A DNA stretch of 49,503 nt from Tieghemiomyces parasiticus (taxonomy: Eukaryota; Kickxellomycota; Dimargaritomycetes; Dimargaritales; Dimargaritaceae). Positions 42,426-49,503 of this stretch are shown here, one piece after another (the first letter of the stretch is position 1; every line of letters starts with the position of its first letter). A program made the translations under genes and the position numbers. The notes beneath the pieces are model-generated. The model worked only from the letters and a program-made list of their open reading frames with translations, was not told the origin of the DNA and ran no database searches. The stretch is taken from NCBI GenBank assembly GCA_027575765.1, contig JANBPT010000267.1:1-49503 (forward strand). The letters run 5' to 3'.

Positions 42426-44366
42426 ATGCTGTCCAATCCCCAGCATAACGGAAGCCTGCTGCCCTTTGGTAAGGAGTGTCCGTACGGGAATGACCCCAAA
42501 CAGCTGACCATGGCTCCCGGCCGCCGAGCTGTGCCCATTTCCACCGAGACCAGTCTAACCAAACGCCCCAAAGTGGGCCTGTTACATAGCAATAGTGCCA
42601 GTTTGGAGGACTTTGAGGGAACTCCCGAAAACGACCTCAGCTACTTCCCAGACATTGACTGGGAGGACTCCCAACTTGCCACCCGTCCAAACCGGGCCGC
42701 GGAGCGTCGCCGCCGGCGCCGCGACTTGCTTGCCAAGCGGCGCAAGTTTATGGAGTGGTCTGGCTCCCAGTTTTCTCTGAACCACGCCTTCGCCGCCATG
42801 TTCGGATCGTCTGGCCCTGGCGCGGCTTGGCACGGTCCCAGTTGCGATGACGAACGGCTGTACGACCGCGGCGTGGTGCATCCGCTCATCTATATTTTTG
42901 CCGAGCGTGCCATCATCCGCCGGCGCGACGAGTACGCCCGGCGCCTTATTCGTAAGGTGGAGCGCAATGAGATGCCCCCGATCCTGCTCAACGTAATGCT
43001 GGCCTACGCCGCCAATTTATCCAACTACCGTGTGCACGGGTTCCCTTCCGTGGCCGCCACCTCGGCCGCTTACGCCCAGCGCGCCGAGGATGGCTTATTC
43101 ACCGCCTTTGAGGAACCGAACGAGGACAAGATCGTGTCACTGTTTCTCCTGGTCATGCTCATGGTCGTGGGTAATAACGTCCACAAGCTGCAGAGTCTGG
43201 GCAGTATGGCCGCCAACCTGGTCATCGCCAAGCGCTGGCACCAGATTGATGCCGACAACTACATGGACGACGATGACAGCCGCTTGGGCGCCGGCGCCGC
43301 CACCAATCCTTTCGACGCAATGAATGCGGCACGGACCAAAGTGAACCAAGGAACTCCCGAGCCGTGGGCAACCGGTGAGTACCCTGTCCACCGTCCAGTT
43401 GCCTCATTGAGTCCGCTGAATCGCCGGGAGTTGCGTCGTGAGTTCCGCCGCCGTGTGGGCTGGCTGATTTTGTATGCCGATGCCAAGGCTAGCTTCTTGC
43501 AGCTGCTCCCGCCCATCTTTGACCTAGACATTGTGCGGCTTCGACCTGTGGATAACGCCCTGGTAGACCGTGTGCTGACCCTGAGCCCTGATGAGGACGA
43601 TTTTCCCTGTATTGCCGCCCCGCTGGGTGAGTTCTTTGCCGGGTACGAAGAGATTGGCCGATTCATCACCTACTTGCACCGGGTTTGCGATCTACGCGTG
43701 TACCCGACCCAGCTCCCACCGGGAGAACACCGCCCCTCATCTGTGGCGCCCATCGACGTCTACCGTGGACTAAGCGAAGAGATGGCGGACTGGTACGCCC
43801 GGTTACCTCCGCACCTGGAAACGCGTCAACCGGGGGTGGGCCAGTCGTATCCGGACCTCCGGCCGATCGGGTTCAGCAATTTGATGGCCTTCCACGGGCA
43901 GTATCATGCTGCCATTCTCATTCTTAACTCGCCGCGTACCCCCAATGCCGACGGAGTGGTGGTAGGAATTGATCCTTTCGACGACCCCGTGTGTCGCCAC
44001 CACGCCCTAGCCTCGGCCCAGTACGTCCTGAACACCATCCTGCCGGTCTTCCAGGCCCTCCCGGCCCGACTGCACATTAGCTGCATCTACATTTGCTACT
44101 TCCGTGCCGGTATCGTTATGGCCACCCACGCCAACCGTACCACCGGTGCTGAGAGTGAGTGGGCTAATAATTGCGCCTGGGAAATCATCGCCGCCCTACG
44201 CGTTTACGCCCCCATCAACTCCTTCGTCAGCTTCGCCTGCCGCATCCTCACGGGTATGCTCCGATCCGCTCCGCCGCCGTCCCTTGGCAATATCCAGCTG
44301 CTCGAGGCCCCCGGGGAGATTGACTCTGACAGCCAAGATTTGGCTCAGGCCCTCGGTCGACTGTAG
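42426..44366 (+). CDS. Fungal transcription-factor-like protein without a visible zinc cluster (646 aa)
   Basis: The middle of the protein (about residues 150-480) resembles the fungal transcription factor middle homology region: VHPLIYIFAERAIIRRR, LLNVMLAYAANLSNYR, then FLLVMLMVVGNNVHKLQSLGSM, and RRVGWLILYADAKASFL with the following FDLDI segment. Such proteins normally begin with a Zn2Cys6 DNA-binding cluster. Here the first 150 residues contain only scattered Cys and no CX2CX6C pattern. Instead there is a strongly basic stretch at 88-107 (AAERRRRRRDLLAKRRK), probably a nuclear localisation signal. The upstream sequence shows no obvious exon with a cysteine cluster. A second ATG at 42510 (residue 29) has a better start context (ACCATGG). 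It could be a co-regulator, or a factor that lost or diverged its DNA-binding domain. No intron. Confidence 0.7.
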   Translation: MLSNPQHNGSLLPFGKECPYGNDPKQLTMAPGRRAVPISTETSLTKRPKVGLLHSNSASLEDFEGTPENDLSYFPDIDWEDSQLATRPNRAAERRRRRRDLLAKRRKFMEWSGSQFSLNHAFAAMFGSSGPGAAWHGPSCDDERLYDRGVVHPLIYIFAERAIIRRRDEYARRLIRKVERNEMPPILLNVMLAYAANLSNYRVHGFPSVAATSAAYAQRAEDGLFTAFEEPNEDKIVSLFLLVMLMVVGNNVHKLQSLGSMAANLVIAKRWHQIDADNYMDDDDSRLGAGAATNPFDAMNAARTKVNQGTPEPWATGEYPVHRPVASLSPLNRRELRREFRRRVGWLILYADAKASFLQLLPPIFDLDIVRLRPVDNALVDRVLTLSPDEDDFPCIAAPLGEFFAGYEEIGRFITYLHRVCDLRVYPTQLPPGEHRPSSVAPIDVYRGLSEEMADWYARLPPHLETRQPGVGQSYPDLRPIGFSNLMAFHGQYHAAILILNSPRTPNADGVVVGIDPFDDPVCRHHALASAQYVLNTILPVFQALPARLHISCIYICYFRAGIVMATHANRTTGAESEWANNCAWEIIAALRVYAPINSFVSFACRILTGMLRSAPPPSLGNIQLLEAPGEIDSDSQDLAQALGRL

Positions 44367-45197
44367 TAGACGACGTACGTACCCACACGTCCATCTTCAC
44401 TATCTTTCCTCGCACTATTAAGTTTTCGGGTGAAGTCTTTGTTAGTTGATGTAGGGGGGGGGCAAGGGTTTTACTTGTCTCGTATGCTTGTCATTGAATT
44501 ACGTGTTTATAGCTATAGTTTTCTCCCTCTTCACCTTGCTACCAACGTCTAAACAACCTGAACCATCCCTCCTATCGAACTTATTCAGCCATCGCGGCAC
44601 TCTAATTAATTTGCACTTTAATATTTTATACGCCATAAACCTACCACGTAAGCATTCGATTTTAGGCTGCCAACATGTCGTATGGATGGAACTGATTGGT
44701 CACAACCGGTGCATTTTATATATAGATATTGCCCCCTGGCGGTGAGAAAACTGCTTTATGTAAGACACCTTGGTTACTAAAGATAGGCTAAGAAAGCAGT
44801 CAAGTCACAGCAGCACCATGAAAAGGAAGAGCGGTAAGAGTAAAGCGAGCGTCACTGCAGGCATCCATCCGCTGTAGTGGAATCATCTATAACAGACATA
44901 AAAATGGGTATATGTGGGTGTGCAGTTGTAAGCTAAATAAACTAAACTGAGAGGCAACAAAGTGAAAAAATATGTACGGCATCAATAGGGCCTAAATACG
45001 TTTAAATGAGCCCTCCCCCGTACCCCTCGTTGGGACTACTTATAGACGAAGGGGAGGGAGAATGGTGAGGTGATCAAGACTAAGTATGATTCGCAACTGA
45101 CTACAAAAGTAGCTTGCGCATCCAAGAAGGCCGGGAAAAACCATCCGGCCTTAGAGTTTGAAAACCGGCCCATCAGCTGGTGATAGCTACTAAAGAG
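44367..45197. other. 3' flanks of two convergent genes, no gene seen
   Basis: AT-rich spacer between the transcription-factor-like gene (+) and the secreted protein gene (-). A short plus frame at 44488-44745 is AT-rich and unlike the neighbouring genes. Several AATAAA-like strings are present. Confidence 0.5.
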
Positions 45198-47105
45198 CTA
45201 GTCCATCTTTAGCTTCTTTGACAGTTGGAAACCCTTGGCATCCTGGCGGTGCGCGTCCTCGTTATCTGTATCAGTATTCCAGTCGGTGGCGAGTGAGATT
45301 TCGGACTGGTATCTTTGGATGTTTGCTGGCGTCCGGTTAACTAACGATTGGATATGCTTTGATAAAGCTAGCCATTGGTCATACTCTGATGAAGAGTCCG
45401 TTTCGTCAACGTCTGGCGGGGGAATTGTAGTGCTCGACGGCTCGGGTTTGACGACACTGGACCGAGTAGATTCAGTCTTTCGTTCCGAATCGTTCAGCGG
45501 CTCACGCGCTTGTTCGCCATCTTCATCGTCGTGAATGGTACTGTACTCGATAAAGTCCTGCGAGTTGAATTTCTTATGTGAACCAGAGTCTACACGGGAT
45601 GCCACGCTCGATGTGTCCTCGGTAGACTCGCTTTTCCCGGCGGGGCTAGCGGCCAGGCGGGTGGTAAGAGCATCTTCATCGTCGTGAATGGTACTGTACT
45701 CGATAAAGTCCTGCGAGTTGAATTTCTTATGTGAACCAGAGTCTACACGGGATGCCACGCTCGATGTGTCCTCGGTAGACTCGTCTTTACCGGTGGGGCT
45801 AGCGGCCAGGCGGGTGGTAAGAGCATCTTTCTGGCCGTATCTCTCCTGCCTGGGCTTTGAGGGGGTTATAGGGGGGCTACCGGGGAGAGAGGTGAAGTCG
45901 ATTAGGTCAGACTCTTCTACCTGCTGATTCTTCCTATTGTTGTCAGAGGGAACACTTCCCTGGTTACTGGAGAGGGTAGTAAAGGAGCCGGTCGGCAGAA
46001 GTGGGTGATTAACGTTAGGACGGCGTGGGGGCGGGATTAACTGCTGGTCCTGGGGCCTACCGGCTAGATAACCATATTTAATATATTGGTCTGGGGCAGG
46101 AAAGCCCGGCAGAAAGGTATCACTTTCAGGCGGATAATTGCCAGGCTGCAGCAGGATAGTCGGATCGCCCAAATCCTGCTGTTTCTCGGCGGTCGGGGCC
46201 GAGTTCTGGAGGTTCGGTGCTAAGTTCCAGTGATACGGGTCGACTTTAGGCGGGGCGGTCGATGTGTCCTGCGGCGCAGAAAACTCGCCGACACCAGCGT
46301 TGCGTAAGGCCACGAATGGCTGGTTGGGGGAAGGCATTTCGAATGTGGAGGGCCTGCCGTCGGCGGGAAAATAGTTCATGGTCGTGTCACCGTGCTGCGA
46401 TTGAGAATTATACTGGGTAGTAATGCTGTAGCCGCCATCAGCTTGCGGTGGGGAGGTATTAGGGCCCACCGCGGGACGATCACTCTCTGTCTTAGCGCTA
46501 GTGGTAGATATGGGGTTTCTATTGATGGTGGTGCCGTAGCAATCGCGGAAGATAGTGACTAAGGCTTTGCCGGCGGACTGTTGAAAATTTTCACGGTTGA
46601 GCATGATGTAAACGGGCTTGTTATGCTCGCCCTTCCTGTTGTCGTTTACTGGACTGCCGTCGTCCCGAAATTCGGAGTGGGGCACTAGGTCGACAACGGG
46701 TAAACCGCTTGTGGGCATAACCCAGATAACGATGGCTGGGATTCCGTTCTTGAGAGTTGGATCAACGTAGTTGTAGCCCATGCGCGCGGCGGCCAGGCGG
46801 ACGGAAAGCCAGTCGGCCACCTCCTCTACGGCCTCGACCTTGGGGTCGTGCTTCTTTCTCCACAGTCCGATATAATCGAGAGCGGCCCGAGCCTTCTTAC
46901 GCAAGCCGCTGGTAATTAATTCTGGGCAATAATCGGGAAATGCAGAGAATGGTGGATTGGGAGCCGTATTGGATACTTCGTTGTTGAGAGGCGGCTGGGG
47001 ATTATTAGGTGAGTTACTGTCGGTGGGCGAAGGTGCCCCCAGGGCTCGGTCCTGTGCGATAAGAGCGGCCACCAGGGTGGCCAGAGTAGCCAGGTTACAA
47101 TGCAT
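45198..47105 (-). CDS. Large secreted protein of unknown function with internal duplication (635 aa)
   Basis: The N-terminal signal peptide (MHCNLATLATLVAALIAQ..., probable cut after ALG at about residue 23) is followed by Pro/Asn-rich sequence. A possible small folded domain at about residues 55-200 starts at DYCPELI, includes ARAALDYIGLWRKKHDPKVEA and WLSVRLAAARMGYNYVDP, and ends FRDCYGTTINR; its two Cys may pair. It recalls fungal secreted proteins, but I cannot name a family. The remaining 430 or so residues are disordered, rich in Pro, Ser, Thr, Asp and Gln, and include two nearly identical 51-residue units. The tail (HRQDAKGFQLSKKLKMD) is basic. There is no transmembrane segment or GPI-type hydrophobic end. 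The ATG at 47105 fits, and a TATA box lies 152 nt upstream. Confidence 0.75.
   Translation of the reverse strand: MHCNLATLATLVAALIAQDRALGAPSPTDSNSPNNPQPPLNNEVSNTAPNPPFSAFPDYCPELITSGLRKKARAALDYIGLWRKKHDPKVEAVEEVADWLSVRLAAARMGYNYVDPTLKNGIPAIVIWVMPTSGLPVVDLVPHSEFRDDGSPVNDNRKGEHNKPVYIMLNRENFQQSAGKALVTIFRDCYGTTINRNPISTTSAKTESDRPAVGPNTSPPQADGGYSITTQYNSQSQHGDTTMNYFPADGRPSTFEMPSPNQPFVALRNAGVGEFSAPQDTSTAPPKVDPYHWNLAPNLQNSAPTAEKQQDLGDPTILLQPGNYPPESDTFLPGFPAPDQYIKYGYLAGRPQDQQLIPPPRRPNVNHPLLPTGSFTTLSSNQGSVPSDNNRKNQQVEESDLIDFTSLPGSPPITPSKPRQERYGQKDALTTRLAASPTGKDESTEDTSSVASRVDSGSHKKFNSQDFIEYSTIHDDEDALTTRLAASPAGKSESTEDTSSVASRVDSGSHKKFNSQDFIEYSTIHDDEDGEQAREPLNDSERKTESTRSSVVKPEPSSTTIPPPDVDETDSSSEYDQWLALSKHIQSLVNRTPANIQRYQSEISLATDWNTDTDNEDAHRQDAKGFQLSKKLKMD
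45518..45823 (-). repeat. Tandem in-frame duplication, two 153-bp units
   Basis: The units are 45518-45670 and 45671-45823. They differ at about four positions, all in one short stretch near the end of the unit (plus-strand CGCTTTTCCCGGC versus CGTCTTTACCGGT). Each encodes a 51-residue unit with LTTRLAASP, DTSSVASRVDSG, KKFNSQDFIEYS and TIHDDE. The high identity, including third codon positions, points to a recent event. Confidence 0.92.
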
Positions 47106-49212
47106 ACTGGACGGTAAGCGTGGGCCAATGAACTATTCTGTGAAATGATGGCAACAGGTGAGAGAGGCCGACAGAGAAATAACAACCCAAAGTGGAGGAT
47201 GTGCTGAGGGGTGAGAGAGTACGGAGGAGTCATCCCTTGAGGTTCAACCTGACTTATTTATATAATCCCCAGGTAGATGTAAAGATCGTGAGGACGGCGG
47301 GAAACCGGACAGCTAGCTGCGTTAGGTGGTAAGCGGCGTCCGACCTGGCATCCATGCGTAAGTCGACCAAAAAGGAGGCGGACTGCGCGACAGTGTCAGT
47401 ACTACTGTGACGCTACTCGTTAGTGCACATTATTTAATCCCTGTCTGGTGACCCACAGTCAGCGAGAGGAAAGAGGGTGGTGAAGCGAGAGCGCGATAGG
47501 CCGAGAAATGTGCAAGCGACACGGAATGCTTGTCAAACGCAGCCGTGTTCCAATCGCCGCCACTGGTGGCCGCCCCGGCCGAGTGTCTGGTGTCGCCTTA
47601 TCCGTCATTAGCATATACCACCCTCTTCTATTGACGCCCCTCCTGCGTTAGCACGTCCTTCGTCTCCGCTCTCGCCGCGGTGACAGCCAATGAAGTATTG
47701 TCTAAAGATATTCGTATTACGCGTGGCAAGCAACGTATTGGTCATATAGCCGTCCGATAATGTGCACCATTTATTATTGTCACAGTGGCTGTTTAAGCCT
47801 CCAAGTTAAATTTGACGAGGAAAAGGCAAGTGCCGCCGTGACTACCGGGCAGTTACACATCTAGAGGCCCTGTCATTGATCACTTAGATTCACGGACGCT
47901 ATCCTTCTCTTTCGCACTTTCTTTGTCCCTCGCCCTCTTCGTCCGGTTCCGTTCCTTTCTTTGTGCGCCTGCACGAAAAAACCCAGGCGCTGGCACAAGT
48001 AAACGAATGGACTGGGTCCTGGTAGCCGTTAGTATGTGAAATTTTTGTTTCCGTTGATGCCTTTCTTTATCGTAACGCGGTAACTGGCTGGTGGCGGCGT
48101 AGTGAGAATTCCTAATGTACTCAAAAGAAGGTGCGACGTGGCCAGTGTCCGCCAGCTCATACTGCTTTGAGCCACAGTCCCGGATTTTTCTCCTCTAGCA
48201 ACCTTCCCTCAGCACTCGTGCTCTTATCCTCATCCTCGTCTTTCCCTACCCTCTCTTGAATCCAATCTGTGGCTAACCAATTCGTCCGCTCCCCACCCCC
48301 TGCCCATCCTTGTGTTCCCCGCTATCGGCTATAGCTAAACGAGAGTATCATAGCTCGTCGGCTCATGTACTAGGCACAAGTTTGGAAGCCTTCTGTGACA
48401 TAATGGTTTCACGGCCATAGTAACGCACCGCTTAACAATGCACAAATTCACTTATACTTAGCCACAAGTTAGGAGAGAAAGTCAGCGTTAGAAAGCGATT
48501 TTTTTTTGAAATAAACACCCTCACTTGCAACTTGTTAGTCGAGCCATTTGACTAAGCTGCGACCATGTGGCGCGGTTGCCAAAGGTAAATCGTTGCAACA
48601 ACGCGATATGGGGCATTAATATCACTAGGTCACCCAGACAGAGTAGACCCTGCCGTCGCTAACTCCGAGCACTCAAGGCTTCAGTTCAATCGGGTTGACA
48701 AAAGATGATAAAGTAGCGAACGCGGGATGAGCAACAGGTGACGAGGCGGTGGCTGCCAGTTATGGGGTATAGCATACTACACAATGGTGCGCAGTCGGGC
48801 CCACGGAGAGTCCGTGCTGTTAAAGGCTAGCATGTGAGGGTCATGCGCAGGAGCTGTTGCTACCACACGCCATGGTAGATTGGAGGGAGCAGATGCGCCA
48901 TTGCATTTAGAGTTGGCGATGCATTATTCGTCCACAGATGGCTCGTTGTCAAGTCATCAATTTATTGAGCGCCATCCTGCTACAGAAGTTCAAGTGTGCA
49001 AAAGATTGGTCAAGAAGGAGTTTGTATTGGAACAAGGAACTGGACTAAAATATATCTATCTATCTATAGGAAAGAAACTAAAAGCGCGGGTCAGAAAGCG
49101 AAGGCTGAAGGCTGTCAAACTTATATATTCACAAAAGGGGTATACTCTCACACGCTAAATAGACAAAGCCGGGTGAAGGATCAGGAAGCCAATTACGAAA
49201 ATTCGCTATCGC
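47106..49212. other. Intergenic region, about 2.1 kb, no firm gene
   Basis: The first 160 nt or so are the promoter of the secreted protein gene (TATA at 47257-47264, minus). The rest is unassigned. An AT-rich plus-strand frame at 48880-49158 (TTG start, about 92 codons, Lys-rich end) stands out in composition but has no recognisable domain. A short ATCT microsatellite lies near 49050-49068, and a T run near 48500. Confidence 0.45.
47257..47264 (-). promoter_or_regulatory. TATA box of the secreted protein gene
   Basis: TATATAAA on the minus strand, 152 nt upstream of the ATG at 47105. It is the same octamer as at 26282, before the other predicted secreted protein gene. Confidence 0.6.
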
Positions 49213-49503
49213 CTACTGTATGTAGGCTTGAGGGTCGGGAAAGATGGGCCGCTCTTGCTGTTGCTGTGTCTGCTGCTGCTGCTGCTGCTGTTGCTGTTGC
49301 TGTGGTTGCAGTTGCTGTGGCTGCTGTGGCTGCTGCTGTGGCTGTAGCTGCTGTGGCTGCTGTTGCTGTTGCTGTGGCTGTGGCTGCTGTGGCTGCTGCT
49401 GTGGCTGTAGCTGCTGTGGCTGCTGTTGCTGTTGCTGCTGGCCCGGAAACGGCATATAGCCCTGGCCGGAGTTACTGTTCAGCGATGCCGGTTGCTGTTC
49501 ACT
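49213..49503 (-). CDS. 3' end of a Gln-rich protein gene, cut by the window edge
   Basis: The frame is open from the window edge to a TAG at 49215-49213, giving 96 residues. It begins with Ser/Asn/Gln-rich sequence (SLNSNSGQGYMPFPGQ), then a 62-codon Gln/Pro-rich tract with occasional Leu and Thr, and ends ERPIFPDPQAYIQ. CAG and CAA codons alternate, so this is not a pure CAG expansion. The internal ATG at 49455 is unlikely to be the true start because coding-like sequence continues upstream. Gln/Pro tails of this kind are common in fungal transcriptional regulators and RNA-binding proteins; function cannot be assigned from the tail. Confidence 0.6.
   Translation of the reverse strand, partial: SEQQPASLNSNSGQGYMPFPGQQQQQQQPQQLQPQQQPQQPQPQQQQQQPQQLQPQQQPQQPQQLQPQQQQQQQQQQQTQQQQERPIFPDPQAYIQ
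49255..49440 (-). repeat. CAG/CAA repeat tract (poly-Gln with Pro)
   Basis: This is a run of 62 codons, mostly CAG and CAA with interspersed CCA, CTA or CTG-like codons, on the minus strand. Larger sub-repeats recur within it (QQPQQLQPQQQPQQPQ appears twice), suggesting unequal duplication as well as slippage. Confidence 0.85.

Noticed and set aside
42680..42750. bZIP basic region in the transcription-factor-like protein (NRAAERRRRRR)
   Set aside because: It resembles the start of a bZIP basic region, but no heptad leucines follow, so it is better read as a nuclear localisation signal.
1..49503. tRNA and 5S rRNA genes
   Set aside because: I looked for GTTCGAATC-type T-loops with matching arms on both strands; the hits lay inside coding sequence or had no cloverleaf. 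A covariance-model scan would be needed to exclude them fully.

Overview
This is a nuclear segment of a fungal genome. The genes carry short GT-AG introns of about 134-399 nt. One product has the fungal transcription-factor middle homology region, two are vacuolar-type fungal zinc transporters, and the Ctf4 protein has a SepB/Mcl1-type domain. Coding regions are GC-rich. The spacers are AT-richer, and many genes have pyrimidine-rich leaders on the coding strand. The conserved proteins diverge clearly from the yeast forms and include a KXD1 (BORC) subunit and an ATRIP that are easy to miss. An early-diverging filamentous lineage is my guess, but the sequence alone does not settle the phylum.

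Layout. 1-4.6 kb (+): an orphan small mitochondrial-type protein behind a long ATG-free leader, then adrenodoxin/ferredoxin reductase. 4.6-11.7 kb (-): one large NUP98-NUP96 gene with an FG-repeat half, an autocleavage site and a Nup96 half. 13.3-21.8 kb: a CDC25-like/rhodanese phosphatase (+), then on the minus strand KXD1, ATRIP and CTF4/MCL1, all three spliced. 21.8-31.8 kb: a gene-poor stretch with a secreted Gly/Asn/His repeat protein, a decayed mariner transposase, and a cluster of palindromes beside a signal-like small ORF. 31.8-36.4 kb (+): two tandem ZRC1-like zinc transporters. 37.2-40.1 kb (+): NOG2, a 60S assembly GTPase, in four exons. 42.4-44.4 kb (+): a transcription-factor-like protein with no DNA-binding domain that I recognise. 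45.2-47.1 kb (-): a large secreted protein with a fresh 51-residue tandem duplication. The right edge (-) holds the Gln-rich 3' end of a gene that leaves the window.

Most genes are unrelated housekeeping functions (nuclear pore, ribosome assembly, Fe-S electron transfer, lysosome/vacuole positioning). CTF4 and ATRIP are functionally related, since both act at stressed replication forks, and they are immediate neighbours. The two predicted secreted proteins both have a TATATAAA box at a promoter-like distance, which I did not see for the housekeeping genes. I recognised no tRNA, rRNA, CRISPR array or bacterial-type operon. All exon limits come from reading frame, splice consensus and family conservation, with no transcript data.
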